DNA of 64,000 nucleotides from Paramicrobacterium agarici (GCF_002563955.1 NZ_PDJE01000001.1:2790001-2854000); one strand, 5' to 3'. Shown: positions 42,391 to 52,602, numbered from the stretch's first letter. Notes: a model not told the origin generated them from the sequence alone. Numbers and translations: made by a program.

Positions 42391-43182
42391 TCAGTTCAGC
42401 AGCGCCCGGTCGTCGAACGTTGCACCCTTGATCTTCGCGAACTCGTCGAGCAGCAAGGGCACTGTCAGCTTCGCCTTCTCGTCTGCCGACGCTTCGAAGA
42501 CGATGCGCCCCTCGTGCATCATGACGAGGCGGTTCCCGAGCTTCAGGGCCTGCTCCATATTGTGGGTCACCATGAGGGTCGTGAGCTTTCCCTGAGCGAC
42601 GATCGTCTCCGTGAGGTTCGCGACAAGGGCCGCACGCTGCGGGTCGAGCGCTGCCGTGTGCTCGTCGAGCAGAAGAATGCGGGGGTTCGTGAACCCTGCC
42701 ATCAGCAGCGACAGGGCCTGGCGCTGACCGCCGGACAGCAGTCCGACTTTCGCCGAGAGCCGGTCCTCGAGCCCCAGCTCGAGCGATCGCAGCTCCGACC
42801 GGAAGTGCTCGCGCTGCCGGGAGCCGAGCGCGAGTCCCAGGCCGCGCGGCTTGCCTCGCCGCACGGCGAGGGCGAGGTTCTGCTCGATCGTGAGATTCGG
42901 CGCTGTGCCCGCCATGGGGTCCTGGAACACGCGGCCGATGTAGCGAGCGCGCTGGTGCTCCTTGAGCCGGTTCACCTTCTTCTCGTCGATCTCGATCGTT
43001 CCTGCGTCGACCGTGTACCGACCCGAAACAGCGTTGAGCAGCGTCGACTTGCCTGCGCCGTTCGAGCCGATGACGGTCACGAAGTCTCCCTCGTCGAGGC
43101 GAAGGCTCACGTCGACGAGCGCGCGACGCTCATTGACGCTGCCGGGAAAGAACGTCTTAGACAGAGAGTCGATGACGAGCAT
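42391..43182 (-). CDS. ABC transporter ATP-binding protein (TrpXYZ-like system)
   Basis: 263 residues. VIGSNGAGKSTLLN is Walker A, GLLSGGQRQALSLLMAGFTNPRILLLDEHTAALDPQ the signature and Walker B (LLLDEH), and VTHNMEQAL the switch His. It matches the ATPase of the binding-protein system that imports tryptophan/tyrosine-like substrates in Firmicutes (TrpXYZ), but substrate is unknown. Five nucleotides after the permease gene. Confidence 0.88.
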   Translation of the reverse strand: MLVIDSLSKTFFPGSVNERRALVDVSLRLDEGDFVTVIGSNGAGKSTLLNAVSGRYTVDAGTIEIDEKKVNRLKEHQRARYIGRVFQDPMAGTAPNLTIEQNLALAVRRGKPRGLGLALGSRQREHFRSELRSLELGLEDRLSAKVGLLSGGQRQALSLLMAGFTNPRILLLDEHTAALDPQRAALVANLTETIVAQGKLTTLMVTHNMEQALKLGNRLVMMHEGRIVFEASADEKAKLTVPLLLDEFAKIKGATFDDRALLN

Positions 43183-43187
43183 TGTGC

Positions 43188-44198
43188 CTACCTTCCCTCG
43201 CTCTTGGCGACCACGGTCGCAGCATCCGGCGGTCCACCCGGGTCATCGGCAGACGGAGCCGGACCGTCAACAGGCGCCACGTCTCGCGGCGGCACTCGCC
43301 CACCTCTGCCGCGCAGAGAGGGGATGCGCTTGAGAAAACCCCACCTCGGCAGCAGCAGTGCCGCGACGACGAGCATGGCCGTCACGAGCTTCATGTCGTT
43401 GGGGTCGAGCCCCACCCGCATCGCGTAGAAGATGATGAGGCGGTACAGCACCGCCCCGAACACGACGGCGAACGTCGAAACCCAGATGAAGCGTTGACCC
43501 AGAACGGCCTGACCCAGAATGACCGATGCGAGTCCGACGAGAATGAGCCCGATGCCCATGCTGATGTCGGCGAAGCCCTGATACTGGGCGACTAGCGCCC
43601 CGCACATCGCGACGAGACCGTTCGACAGAGCGAGCGTCAGAATCGTCGTTCTGTCGGTCGAGACACCGAAGCTGCGAATCATCGGACCGTTGTCGCCCGT
43701 GGCCTGAATCGCGAGCCCGAGATTCGTCGACAAGAACCAGTCGACGATGAGCTTCATGACCATGACGGCCACGAAGAGAATCGCGACGCCGAGCCACGTC
43801 CGCAGCATCCCTGCGTCTCTCAGTGGCGTGAACATCGTGTCTGCGCGAAGCATCGGCAGGTTCGCGGCGACGGTCGCGCCCTCTTTCGCGGTCCCCATGA
43901 TCCGCAGGTTGACGGACCAGAGCGCGATCATCGTGAGAATTCCGGCGAGCAGTCCGTCGATTCTTCCCTTGGTGTGCAGCACGCCCGTGATGGCGCCGGC
44001 GACCAGCCCCGCCCCGCCACCGGCGAGGGTGGCGAGAACGGGATGCTGCCCGTTCGTGATCATTGCAGCGGCCACCGCCGCTCCGGTCGTGAAGCTTCCG
44101 TCGACCGTCAGGTCGGGAAAGTTGAGCACGCGGAACGTGAGATAGACGCCCAGCGCCATCACGCCATAGATGATCCCGAGTTCGAGTGCGCCGATCAT
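43188..44198 (-). CDS. ABC transporter permease (TrpXYZ-like system)
   Basis: 336 residues. ELGIIYGVMALGVYLTFRVLNFPDLTVDGSFTTGAAV is the typical start, and eight to nine hydrophobic segments follow, with a disordered Pro/Gly-rich C-terminus (RGGRVPPRDVAPVDGPAPSADDPGGPP). Works with the ATPase at 42391 and the lipoprotein at 44226. AAGG lies at good spacing before the ATG. Confidence 0.88.
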   Translation of the reverse strand: MIGALELGIIYGVMALGVYLTFRVLNFPDLTVDGSFTTGAAVAAAMITNGQHPVLATLAGGGAGLVAGAITGVLHTKGRIDGLLAGILTMIALWSVNLRIMGTAKEGATVAANLPMLRADTMFTPLRDAGMLRTWLGVAILFVAVMVMKLIVDWFLSTNLGLAIQATGDNGPMIRSFGVSTDRTTILTLALSNGLVAMCGALVAQYQGFADISMGIGLILVGLASVILGQAVLGQRFIWVSTFAVVFGAVLYRLIIFYAMRVGLDPNDMKLVTAMLVVAALLLPRWGFLKRIPSLRGRGGRVPPRDVAPVDGPAPSADDPGGPPDAATVVAKSEGR

Positions 44199-44225
44199 GC
44201 TGCCAACCTTACGTGCGGACGGGGA

Positions 44226-45227
44226 TTACTCGACGGACTCTGCCTTGTCGAGAATCTCCTCGGGGATCGTGACGCCCATGCGCTCGGCAGCGCCCGGGTT
44301 GACGACGTACGTGAACTCCTTGGACACCTCAACGGGCATCGTTGCCGGGTCAGCATCCTCTGTCAGAATCTTCAGCGCCATCTCGCCTGTCTGCATGCCC
44401 AGCGCGGTGTAGTCGATACCCAGCGTCGCGATCGCGCCGCCCTCGACCGTGCCCGACTCGGCGCCGATCACGGGAATCTGCTTCTTCTCGGCCACCTGAA
44501 TGAGCGAGGCGATGCCGGAGACGACAGTGTTGTCCGTGGGCACGTAGATCGCGTCGACGTCGCCGAGCGCCTCGGCTGCCTGCGCGATGTCGTTCGCTGT
44601 CGTCACGGTTTGCGTCGTGATCGACATGTCGCGTTCACTCGCGGCTTCTTCAGCTGCCTTCACCTGAACTTCGGAGTTCACTTCGCCCGAGCTGTAGACG
44701 ATTCCGATGGTCGAGGCGTCGGGAACGATCTGCTTGAGCAGGTCGAGCTGGTCGCCGATGGGCGCGGCATCACTTGTACCGGTGATGTTGCCGCCCGGCT
44801 CCTCGTTCGAATCCACGAGCTCTGCTGACTCGGCGTCGGTCACGGCCGTGAAGAGCACGGGAATGTCGAGGATCGCCTGGGCTGCCGCCTGAGCCGCGGG
44901 AGTCGCCACCGCGAGCACCATGTCAAGATCCTGCGATGCGAAGTTCTGTGCGATCGTGACGGCGGTCGACTGCTCGCCGTTCGCGTTCTGCACGTCGAAC
45001 TCGACGGTCTCGCCTTCGACGTAGCCCGCGTCGATGAACGCCTGCTTGAAACCGTCAGTCGCCGCGTCGAGGGCGGGATGCTGCACGAGCTGGCTGATTC
45101 CGATCGTCAGCTTCTCTTTACCGCCGTCGTTGCCACCGCCCTCTGACTGGTCGCCGCTGCATCCGGCAAGTGCGAGCGCGCCGGCAGCCGCGATCGCGAG
45201 GCCCATCGTGGCCCGTGACTTCTTCAT
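44226..45227 (-). CDS. ABC transporter substrate-binding lipoprotein (TrpX-like)
   Basis: 333 residues. Signal MKKSRATMGLAIAAAGALALAGCSG with lipobox LAGC (C23), then the ABC_sub_bind fold: IGISQLVQHPALDAATDGFKQAF, FASQDLDMVLAVATPAAQAA, VLFTAVTDAESAELVDSNEEPGGNITGTSD. The family binds aromatic amino acids or other small substrates. AAAGGAG precedes the ATG. First gene of the three-gene operon. Confidence 0.9.
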   Translation of the reverse strand: MKKSRATMGLAIAAAGALALAGCSGDQSEGGGNDGGKEKLTIGISQLVQHPALDAATDGFKQAFIDAGYVEGETVEFDVQNANGEQSTAVTIAQNFASQDLDMVLAVATPAAQAAAQAILDIPVLFTAVTDAESAELVDSNEEPGGNITGTSDAAPIGDQLDLLKQIVPDASTIGIVYSSGEVNSEVQVKAAEEAASERDMSITTQTVTTANDIAQAAEALGDVDAIYVPTDNTVVSGIASLIQVAEKKQIPVIGAESGTVEGGAIATLGIDYTALGMQTGEMALKILTEDADPATMPVEVSKEFTYVVNPGAAERMGVTIPEEILDKAESVE

Positions 45228-45595
45228 TCTGAGGTTCTCCTTTGATGCCCGTGGGAAAGCACGTCTCTAGAGGTTACCGGGAGAATGCCGCCCGCACGCA
45301 CGAGAGTTGCATGCGGCGGTGGTTTTCGCACCGGTCGTTGTCAACCCGTGATGTCGCAGCACCATCGATACCGCGGCGCTTCTCCCCCGCACGGGGGTTA
45401 TCGGAGTCAGCATCGGTCTTGCTACCGTGAAGACCAGCTGCTGATGAAGAATGCGCACAACGCGTTCGAATGCCGACCTAGCACGAGATCCCGGCGGCCG
45501 TTGCTACCCGGTCAGGTGGTCCAAGACTCCTGAGCAACGAGCCGCCGCGTCTCTCGGCACGCCGAGTCAGCCGGCGTTTCGCCGTGCAGTCCTGG
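45228..45595. other. 368-nt intergenic region, no gene seen
   Basis: Lies between divergent-free ends of the TrpX-like operon start (minus) and the ABC-F stop (minus). I see short hairpins (CCCCCG-CA-CGGGGG at 45384-45397, CTCGGC-AC-GCCGAG at 45553-45566, CGGCG-TTT-CGCCG at 45572-45584) but no convincing open reading frame, tRNA, or riboswitch. The transporter promoter should be here. Confidence 0.4.
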
Positions 45596-47386
45596 TCATT
45601 CGAGAAGCTCTGACAGCTCCAGCCAGCGCGTCTCGAGGTCGCTCAGCTCGGTCTCGACGCCCTGAAGCCTCGCCGTCAACTCTCCGAGCCCCTCGTAATC
45701 GCTCTGATCGTGGTCGGCGAGCTCCTGGTGCAGGGTCCCGATCTTCTTCTGCAGCTTCGCGATCTTGCGGTCGACGGCAGACAGCTCCTTCTCGGCGGCA
45801 CGCCGCTCCGCACCACCGAGTCCCGGTTGGGCGGGGGCGGATGCTGCAAGGGGCGGAACCGTTGCCTCGTCAGCATCCGCCTTCTGCCGCCCCCTGAGCC
45901 GAAGGAACTCCTCAACCCCGCCGGGGAGGTGCCGGAGGTGCCCTTCGATCACGGCGTACTGCTGGTCTGTGACGCGCTCAATGAGATAGCGGTCGTGCGA
46001 CACGACGATGAGCGTGCCCGGCCAGGAGTCGAGAAGGTCCTCGATCGCGGCCAGCATGTCGGTGTCGAGGTCGTTCGTCGGCTCGTCGAGAATGAGCACG
46101 TTGGGTTCGTCGAGCAGGATCAGGAGCAGCTGCAGTCGTCGCTTCTGGCCGCCCGAGAGGTCAGCGATCGGCGTCGACAGCTGCGCGCTTGAGAACCCGA
46201 GACGCTCGAGCAGCTGCCCGGGAGTGAGCTCCTTGCCTCCCGCAACGTAGCCCGACTTGAGCCGCCCGATAACGGTGCGCACGCGTTCATGCGCAATCTC
46301 ATCGAGCTCGTCGAGCTGCTGAGTGAGGCTCGCGATGCGCACGGTCTTGCCGCGCTTCACACGCCCCGTCGTCGGTTCGACGTCGCCCGTGATCAGGCCG
46401 AGCAGCGTCGATTTGCCCGCGCCGTTGATGCCGAGAATGCCCGTGCGCTCCCCCGGTGCGATGCGCCACTCCACCTGGTTGAGCACCGTTCGGTCGCCAT
46501 ACGCTACGCCGACGTCGATGAGGTCGACGACGTCTTTGCCGAGACGCGACGTTGCGAGCTGCGTCAGCTCGACGGCGTTGCGCGCAGGCGGCTCGTTGGC
46601 AATCAGCTCGTTCGCGGCGTCGATGCGGAACTTCGGCTTCGACGTACGCGCGGGCGGCCCGCGGCGCAGCCATGCGAGCTCTTTGCGCATGAGGTTCTGC
46701 CGCTTCTCTTCTGCGACGGCGGCGAGCCTGTCGCGTTCGACGCGCTGCAGAATGTACGCGGCATAGCCGCCTTCGAACGGCTCGACGATGCGATCGTGTA
46801 CCTCCCATGTTGCCGTGCACACCTCGTCGAGAAACCACCGGTCGTGCGTGACGACGACGAGCCCACCGCTCGACGCTCCCCACCGCCGCTTCAGGTGCTC
46901 GGCAAGCCAGGCGATTCCCTCGACGTCGAGGTGGTTCGTCGGCTCGTCGAGAAACAGCACGTCCCATTCGCCCGCGAGCAGTGACGCGAGCGCGACGCGC
47001 CGACGCTGTCCGCCCGAGAGCGAGCCGACGGGCGCCTGCCAGGGAATGTCGCGGGCGAGGCCCGTGATGATGTCGCGAATGCGCGCATCGCCGGCCCATT
47101 CGTGCTCGGCCATGGTGCCGACGATGGTTTCAGCGACCGTCGCGCGATCGTCGAGCACGTCTCTCTGGTCGAGAACGCCGATCGTCGTTCCCCGGCGCAT
47201 CGTGACGCGACCATCATCCGGCTCGAGTCGCCCCGCCATCAGAGCGAGCAGCGTCGACTTGCCATCGCCGTTTCGCCCCACGATGCCGACCCTGTCGCCC
47301 TCGTTGAGGCCGACCGTGACCGAATCGAAGACGACCTTGGTCGGAAATTCGAGGTGCAGATTCTCACCTCCGAGCAGGTGAGCCAT
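45596..47386 (-). CDS. ABC-F family ATPase (Uup-like)
   Basis: 596 residues, two ABC cassettes and no membrane part. First cassette: VGRNGDGKST, VGSLSGGQRRRVALASLL, VLFLDEPTNHLD. Second: LGINGAGKST, LSGGQKRRLQLLLIL, VLILDEPTNDLD. A C-terminal coiled coil (SAVDRKIAKLQKKIGTLHQELADHDQ) makes it Uup-like. ABC-F proteins act on ribosomes. ATG shares a base with the ispE stop. Confidence 0.9.
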   Translation of the reverse strand: MAHLLGGENLHLEFPTKVVFDSVTVGLNEGDRVGIVGRNGDGKSTLLALMAGRLEPDDGRVTMRRGTTIGVLDQRDVLDDRATVAETIVGTMAEHEWAGDARIRDIITGLARDIPWQAPVGSLSGGQRRRVALASLLAGEWDVLFLDEPTNHLDVEGIAWLAEHLKRRWGASSGGLVVVTHDRWFLDEVCTATWEVHDRIVEPFEGGYAAYILQRVERDRLAAVAEEKRQNLMRKELAWLRRGPPARTSKPKFRIDAANELIANEPPARNAVELTQLATSRLGKDVVDLIDVGVAYGDRTVLNQVEWRIAPGERTGILGINGAGKSTLLGLITGDVEPTTGRVKRGKTVRIASLTQQLDELDEIAHERVRTVIGRLKSGYVAGGKELTPGQLLERLGFSSAQLSTPIADLSGGQKRRLQLLLILLDEPNVLILDEPTNDLDTDMLAAIEDLLDSWPGTLIVVSHDRYLIERVTDQQYAVIEGHLRHLPGGVEEFLRLRGRQKADADEATVPPLAASAPAQPGLGGAERRAAEKELSAVDRKIAKLQKKIGTLHQELADHDQSDYEGLGELTARLQGVETELSDLETRWLELSELLE

Positions 47387-48321
47387 CAGGTCTCCATCAC
47401 TCGAGCGCCCGCGACGGGCCCGGTCACATGCTTGGCGGTGACTCCGGATGCTGCCAGGCTCACTTGCACGTCGATCGCCGCCTCGGCGCTCGCGGCGAGC
47501 AGAGCGATGGTCGGCCCCGATCCCGAGACGATGCCGGCGAGTGCTCCGCTGTCGTCGCCGACCTCGAGAGTGCGCGTGAGCTCCGGCCGAAGGTGCAGTG
47601 CCGCCACTTGAAGGTCGTTGTGCAGCACGTCAGCGAGCAGATGCGCATCGCCCGCGCGAATCGCCTGAAGAACGCCGGTGTCCACCGCCGGAGCATCGTC
47701 GATCGGAGCGATGTCGGCCGCGTGCTTCTCGCGATGGCTGTCGAGCTCGCCGTACACCTCGGGCGTCGACATGCCCTCGTCGGCGAGCGCGAGCACCCAG
47801 TGGAACGTCCCCTTGGCGAGTGCGGGGCTGAGCCGGTCGCCGCGACCCGTGCCGATGGCGGTCCCGCCGACGAGCGAGAACGGCACGTCGGCGCCGAGCC
47901 TTGCAGCGAGCTTGAGCAGGTCGTCGCGCCCGACGTCGGTCTGCCAGAGAGCATCGCACGCGAGCAGCGCCGCGGCAGCATCCGCCGAGCCGCCGCCCAT
48001 GCCGCCCGCAATGGGAACGTGCTTCTCGATCTGCAGGTGAACGCCGCCGGCGAAGCCCGCCTTCTTCGCCAGCATCCGTGCTGCTTTGATGGCGAGATTC
48101 GAGCGGTCAGTCGGAAGTCCGCGGGTGTTGATGGGGCCGCTGAAAGCGACAGAGAACGTGTCGGACGGAAAGGCCCGAACGTCTTCGAAGAGCGACACAG
48201 CCTGGTAAGCGGTTGCGACGTCGTGGTAGCCGTCATCCGTGCGACGACCGACGTTCATGTAGACGTTGATCTTGCCCGGGGCGCGAACGTGGACGTGCGG
48301 GACGTCGTTCAGATCGCTCAT
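47386..48321 (-). CDS. ispE: 4-diphosphocytidyl-2-C-methyl-D-erythritol kinase
   Basis: 311 residues of the GHMP kinase superfamily. [52 protein letters not shown] and [11 protein letters not shown] are the conserved motifs. It phosphorylates CDP-methylerythritol in the MEP isoprenoid pathway. A TAGGTT element 6 nt before the ATG suggests a leaderless message. Confidence 0.96.
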   Translation of the reverse strand: MSDLNDVPHVHVRAPGKINVYMNVGRRTDDGYHDVATAYQAVSLFEDVRAFPSDTFSVAFSGPINTRGLPTDRSNLAIKAARMLAKKAGFAGGVHLQIEKHVPIAGGMGGGSADAAAALLACDALWQTDVGRDDLLKLAARLGADVPFSLVGGTAIGTGRGDRLSPALAKGTFHWVLALADEGMSTPEVYGELDSHREKHAADIAPIDDAPAVDTGVLQAIRAGDAHLLADVLHNDLQVAALHLRPELTRTLEVGDDSGALAGIVSGSGPTIALLAASAEAAIDVQVSLAASGVTAKHVTGPVAGARVMET

Positions 48322-48327
48322 GCTTCC

Positions 48328-48333
48328 AACCTA
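48328..48333 (-). promoter_or_regulatory. -10 element of a leaderless promoter (ispE)
   Basis: TAGGTT on the minus strand, 6 nt before the ATG at 48321. Confidence 0.55.
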
Positions 48334-48385
48334 GTGGAGGCAGCGTGACGCGCATATTTCACGTGACGTCGCGCGTCCACGCGTA

Positions 48386-48405
48386 CAGGCGCAGCCGTGC
48401 GCCTG
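48386..48405 (-). terminator. Hairpin after the 48419 gene
   Basis: CAGGCGCA-GCCG-TGCGCCTG, an 8-bp stem with a 4-nt loop, 13 nt after the stop of the gene at 48419 (minus) and before ispE. No T tract. Confidence 0.4.
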
Positions 48406-48418
48406 ACGACGTCCCTCG

Positions 48419-48967
48419 TCACCCCGAGACATCGGGCTGGGCGGGGAGCCAGCTCTTCAGGAGCGCTTTCGCTTCGGCAACCTCGTCGGCCGAGCCCAGC
48501 TTCGGCATGGTGAGCGAGGCGCGTGTCTTCTCTCCCGAGGGGTAGATTCCTGCGACCACCGTGCCGCCGTTCGGGAGCTTCCACCGAGCGCTGGCGTTTT
48601 TCGCGGTGGTGTTGACGGATGCCGGTTCGCAGCCGGCTGCAGCGGTCACGGCGGCGACGAGGGCCGTGACGACGGCATCGCGCGACGCTGTGTACGTGCG
48701 GCTCACGCTCGCCTCGAATGTGCCATCGGCGCGCTGCCCTGGCTGGCGGCGACCGATGTGCTGTTCGAAGCCCACCGTGATGCCCTGTGCCCACCAGCCG
48801 TCGACGCCGCGCTCGTCGACGAGCCAGGCAGCAATGGTCGTGTGGTCCCACTCGCGGGCGCCGGCGCTGTCGAGCAGGTCGTTCCAGGCATCACGTGACC
48901 GTCCGGTCGCCCGTTCGAGGGCTTCGGTGCCGACGGTCTCGCTGTGCGACGCGGTGGGCTTTGTCAT
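48419..48967 (-). CDS. Conserved actinobacterial protein, DUF4287-like
   Basis: 182 residues, no signal or membrane segment. The first half, ALERATGRSRDAWNDLLDSAGAREWDHTTIAAWLVDERGVDGWWAQGITVGFEQ, resembles DUF4287-type conserved domains (TGRS..W..LLD..GA, WWAQ.ITV.FEQ). The second half, YTASRDAVVTALVAAVTAAAGC...VVAGIYPSGEKTRASLTMPKLGSADEVAEAK, resembles SRPBCC-like regions. Function unknown. A CACACT element 6 nt before the ATG may be a -10. Inserted between rsmA and ispE. Confidence 0.75.
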   Translation of the reverse strand: MTKPTASHSETVGTEALERATGRSRDAWNDLLDSAGAREWDHTTIAAWLVDERGVDGWWAQGITVGFEQHIGRRQPGQRADGTFEASVSRTYTASRDAVVTALVAAVTAAAGCEPASVNTTAKNASARWKLPNGGTVVAGIYPSGEKTRASLTMPKLGSADEVAEAKALLKSWLPAQPDVSG

Positions 48968-49040
48968 GCCCCTAGTGTGCCTTGAGGGCGGCTTCCCCGC
49001 CAGCGTTCAGTCCGCGGCAGCGCCAAAATCAGCCCACTGC

Positions 49041-49152
49041 CGCGCACAACTTCGGAAATCTGCGGCAATCGCCAACCACGCAGAGAAAAACCCCAGGTCA
49101 GGGGTGCTCGCAATGCACAGTGCCGGCCAATTCTCCGAAATACGTGCACGCG
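49041..49152. repeat. Intergenic inverted repeat, locus A
   Basis: Two inverted copies of a roughly 22-nt element with core TTTCCGAARTTGTGC. The left copy (minus sense, about 49041-49061) reads GATTTCCGAAGTTGTGCGCG; the right copy (plus sense, about 49130-49152) reads TTCTCCGAAATACGTGCACG. Between them is the CCCC-AGGTCA-GGGG hairpin. The element is related to locus B at 59077-59193. Confidence 0.55.
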
Positions 49153-49160
49153 GGTGAATC

Positions 49161-49997
49161 TCAAACGCGCGCGAGCGCGGCGAAGTCATGCACCGTGAGC
49201 GTCTCACCCCGGCTCGTCGGATCGATGCTCGCGCTTTCGAGAACAGCGGATGCCGCGGCCGAGCCGCCGAGCACGGAGCCCAGCGACTGCCGCAGCATCT
49301 TGCGGCGCTGCGCGAATGCAGCATCCACGAGGGCAAAGGTCTTCTCACGCTCTGCCTCGGTTCCGAACGGCTCACCGTGTCGCACGAACTCCACGAGCAC
49401 GCTGTCGACGTTGGGGACGGGCCAGAACACCTGGCGACTCACGGTTCCCGCCGTGCGCCACGTTCCGTACCAGGCGGACTTGACGCTGGGGCTGCCGTAC
49501 ACCTTCGATCCGGGTTCAGCCGCGAGCCGGTACCCGACCTCGGCCTGCACCATGACGACGCCCGCCGTCAAGCTCGGCACCGTCTGCATGAGGTGCAGCA
49601 GCACGGGCACCGAGACGTTGTACGGCAGATTCGCGACGAGACGCGTCGGCTCCCCAGGCAGCTCACGCACGCGCAGCGCATCTTCGGCCAGAACCGTGAG
49701 GTCGGCGCCGGGCGCCATCTCGGCCACCGTGCGCGGCAGCTGCTCGGCAAGTCGCTTGTCGATCTCGATTGCGAGCACCTTCGCCCCCGCCTCGAGCAGT
49801 CCGAGCGTGAGCGATCCGAGTCCGGGTCCGACCTCGATCACGCGGTCGCCGGCCTGCACGTGCGCCGTCGCGACGATCTTGCGCACGGTATTGGCGTCGA
49901 CGACGAAGTTCTGCCCGAGCTTCTTCGTGGGCTGCACGCCCAGCAGTTGGGCAAGGTCGCGAATCTCGGCGGGGCCGAGCAGCGCGACGCCGCTCAT
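49161..49997 (-). CDS. rsmA: 16S rRNA (adenine1518/1519-N6)-dimethyltransferase
   Basis: 278 residues. [18 protein letters not shown] is the conserved start, [31 protein letters not shown] is the SAM site, and [17 protein letters not shown] is motif IV (NLPY). It dimethylates two adenines at the 3' end of 16S rRNA. ATGA overlap with tatD. Confidence 0.96.
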   Translation of the reverse strand: MSGVALLGPAEIRDLAQLLGVQPTKKLGQNFVVDANTVRKIVATAHVQAGDRVIEVGPGLGSLTLGLLEAGAKVLAIEIDKRLAEQLPRTVAEMAPGADLTVLAEDALRVRELPGEPTRLVANLPYNVSVPVLLHLMQTVPSLTAGVVMVQAEVGYRLAAEPGSKVYGSPSVKSAWYGTWRTAGTVSRQVFWPVPNVDSVLVEFVRHGEPFGTEAEREKTFALVDAAFAQRRKMLRQSLGSVLGGSAAASAVLESASIDPTSRGETLTVHDFAALARV

Positions 49998-50920
49998 TGC
50001 GGGCCTGCAGCGTATGGATCGCCGGGCGCGACGACCGGGTCGGTGTCCCACCGGCCGTACACGTACTCGGTGTTCGAGAGAATCTGCGCCGCGAGCATCG
50101 TGACATCGGTCTCGAGATGCTGAGCGATAAACCGGACCGTGTGCGGCAGCAGGTACGACGCGTTGGGGCGACCCCGGTACGGCATCGGCGTGAGAAACGG
50201 CGCGTCGGTCTCGACAAGCACGAGCGCGCGCGGCGCAACGTCGAGCGCGCGGCGCAGGTTGCGCGCGTTCTTGAACGTCGCAGTGCCGGCGAACGACATG
50301 TACCAGCCGTTCTCGGTGCAGATCTCGGCGAGCTCCGTGTCGCCCGAGAAGCAGTGGAACACCGTGCGCTCAGGAGCGCCCACCCGCTTGAGCGTCGCCA
50401 CGACATCGTCGTGTGCATCGCGATCGTGAATCTGCAGGGCCAGGTCGTTCTGCTTGGCGATCTCGATGTGCGCCTCGAACGACCGCAGCTGCGCCTCGCG
50501 ACCGTCTTCTTCCGTGCGAAAGTAGTCGAGTCCCGTCTCGCCGATGCAGCGCACGCGCGGCCGCGACGCGAGCTCAGCGATCGCCGCGAGACCGTCGTCG
50601 AGCGTGCCGGCGGCATCGAGCACCGGCGCTTCGTTCGGGTGAATGGCGACGGCCGCCAGCATCCGGGGTTCGGTGGATGCTGCCTCAGCAGACCACCGCG
50701 ACGAGGCAACGTCGGTGCCGACCTGCACAATGCCCCGCACACCCGCGGCAGAGGCGCGGTCGAGTTGCTCAGCGGGCGTCAGCGAAGGGCCGTCGACCGG
50801 AAAATCGTCGATGATCGAGGGGTCGATGTGCGTGTGGTTGTCGTAAACGGGAACGACGAGCTCCTCAGGCACGGGCGGGTAGCTCCGATCACGGTGCTTC
50901 TTCGCCGAGCGCCCACTCAT
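49994..50920 (-). CDS. tatD: TatD-family metal-dependent hydrolase
   Basis: 308 residues. [10 protein letters not shown] gives the first metal ligands, [31 protein letters not shown] and ETDAPFLTP the other family motifs. TatD enzymes are 3'-5' exonucleases/DNases involved in DNA repair. GGAGCGAAAG precedes the ATG. Between metG and rsmA, the usual actinobacterial order. Confidence 0.93.
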   Translation of the reverse strand: MSGRSAKKHRDRSYPPVPEELVVPVYDNHTHIDPSIIDDFPVDGPSLTPAEQLDRASAAGVRGIVQVGTDVASSRWSAEAASTEPRMLAAVAIHPNEAPVLDAAGTLDDGLAAIAELASRPRVRCIGETGLDYFRTEEDGREAQLRSFEAHIEIAKQNDLALQIHDRDAHDDVVATLKRVGAPERTVFHCFSGDTELAEICTENGWYMSFAGTATFKNARNLRRALDVAPRALVLVETDAPFLTPMPYRGRPNASYLLPHTVRFIAQHLETDVTMLAAQILSNTEYVYGRWDTDPVVAPGDPYAAGPQ

Positions 50921-50948
50921 CTTTCGCTCCGTTCGTCGCTTCTTGTCG

Positions 50949-52532
50949 TCAGTCGTTCGTCGTCTCGATGCGCGGGAACAGCGCCTCGAGACGACCCACA
51001 ACGGTGCCTGCCGGCAGCTGCCCCCAGCGTCCCGCGTCGCGAATCGGCTGGTCGGCAAGTGCTCCGAGCGAGTCGACGACGCCGAGCGCTGTCCACAGCT
51101 TATCCGTTGCCACAGGCGTCACCGGGGCCAGCAGCACGGCGAGCGCGCGCAGTCCCTCCGTCACGGTGTACAGCACGGTCGCCAAGCGGTCGCGCTGCGC
51201 ATCATCTTTCGCGAGCACCCACGGCTGCTGCTCGGTGATGTACCCGTTGAGCTCGTCGACGATCGTCCAGATGTGCGCGAGAGCGTCGTGAATCGCGAGC
51301 TTCTCGATCGCGGCATCCGCTGCGCTGGCAGCATCCGCCACCACCTGCTGCACGTGCAGATCGTCATCTGAATATTCGGATGCTGCGGGCACGCTGCCCT
51401 CGAAGTACCGCGTCACCATGGCCAGCACGCGCGACGCGAGGTTGCCGAACCCGTTTGCGAGCTCGGACTGATAGCGCGCCGAGAGGTCCTCCCAGCTGAA
51501 CGACCCGTCTTGCCCGAACGCGATGGCGCGCATGAAGTAGTAGCGGAACGCATCGGAGCCAAAGGTGTCGGTGATCTCGGTCGGGGCGATGCCCGTGAGC
51601 TTGGACTTCGACATCTTCTCGCCACCGACGAGCAGCCAGCCGTGTCCGTACACCCGCTGCGGCACCTCGAGCCCCGCGGCCATGAGCATGGCCGGCCAGA
51701 TCACGGCGTGAAAGCGCAGAATGTCCTTGCCGACAATGTGCACGCCGGGCCACAGGCGTTCGAGCTTGTCTGAGCTGTCGTCGCCGTAGCCGATCGCGGT
51801 GATGTAGTTGAGCAGAGCGTCGAACCACACGTAGACGACGTGCGAGTCGTCCCAGGGCACCTTGACGCCCCAGTCGAAGCTCGAGCGCGAGATCGACAGG
51901 TCGCTCAGTCCCTGCTTGACGAACTGCGTCACCTCGTTGCGCGCCGACTCCGGCTGCACGAAGTCAGGGCGCTCGTTGTAGAGCGCGAGAAGACGGTCGG
52001 CGAATTCGCTCATGCGAAAGAAGTAGTTGCGCTCCTGCAGCAGCTCGACGGGCTTCGAGTGAATGGCGCAGACCTTCTGCCCCTCGTACGGCCCCGAACC
52101 GTCGACGAGCTCTGACTCCTGCTTGTACTCTTCGCAGCCCACGCAGTAGAAGCCCTCGTACTCGCCGGCGTAGATGAATCCGTCGTCGTAGAGCTTCTGC
52201 AGAAACGTCTGCACGGCCTCTTCGTGGCGCGGCTCGGTTGTGCGAATGAAGTCGTCGTTCGCCACGTCGATCGTCTCGAGCAACGGACGCCAGCTCTTCT
52301 CCACGAGCGTGTCGGCCCATTCCTTCGGGCTCACGCCGTTGGCGGTCGCGGTGCGCAAGATCTTCTCGCCGTGCTCGTCTGTGCCCGTCAGCATCCACGT
52401 GTCGTCTCCGGCCTGCCGGTGCCAGCGCGCGAGAACGTCGGCGGCGACCTCGGTGTACGCGTGCCCGATGTGCGGGGCGTCGTTCACGTAGAAGATCGGG
52501 GTCGTGACGTAGAAGGATTTGCCAGAGCGCAT
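50949..52532 (-). CDS. metG: Methionyl-tRNA synthetase
   Basis: 527 residues. APHIGHAYTEVAADVLARWHR is the HIGH motif, GGEKMSKSKLTG the KMSKS loop; FYCVGCEEYKQ is the connective peptide Cys pair. It charges Met and initiator tRNA. The start at 52532 (not 52541) is chosen because TAGGAT lies exactly 7 nt before it on the minus strand, as in other leaderless genes here; the AGG of 52541 would have no spacing. Divergent from the aldo/keto reductase. Confidence 0.96.
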   Translation of the reverse strand: MRSGKSFYVTTPIFYVNDAPHIGHAYTEVAADVLARWHRQAGDDTWMLTGTDEHGEKILRTATANGVSPKEWADTLVEKSWRPLLETIDVANDDFIRTTEPRHEEAVQTFLQKLYDDGFIYAGEYEGFYCVGCEEYKQESELVDGSGPYEGQKVCAIHSKPVELLQERNYFFRMSEFADRLLALYNERPDFVQPESARNEVTQFVKQGLSDLSISRSSFDWGVKVPWDDSHVVYVWFDALLNYITAIGYGDDSSDKLERLWPGVHIVGKDILRFHAVIWPAMLMAAGLEVPQRVYGHGWLLVGGEKMSKSKLTGIAPTEITDTFGSDAFRYYFMRAIAFGQDGSFSWEDLSARYQSELANGFGNLASRVLAMVTRYFEGSVPAASEYSDDDLHVQQVVADAASAADAAIEKLAIHDALAHIWTIVDELNGYITEQQPWVLAKDDAQRDRLATVLYTVTEGLRALAVLLAPVTPVATDKLWTALGVVDSLGALADQPIRDAGRWGQLPAGTVVGRLEALFPRIETTND

Positions 52533-52539
52533 GGGTTCC

Positions 52540-52545
52540 ATCCTA
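52540..52545 (-). promoter_or_regulatory. -10 element of a leaderless promoter (metG)
   Basis: TAGGAT on the minus strand, 7 nt before the ATG at 52532. Confidence 0.5.
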
Positions 52546-52602
52546 AAGCGAGACGCCTGCGCGTTTGGCCCAGATGACGCGCCCCGCACAGCCCGAGAGG
52601 CG

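Noticed and set aside
45367..45400. A T-box-like ATACCGCGG followed by a GC hairpin in the gap before the TrpX-like operon.
   Set aside because: It is on the plus strand, opposite to the transporter operon, has no stem I or antiterminator that I can identify, and no synthetase follows it.
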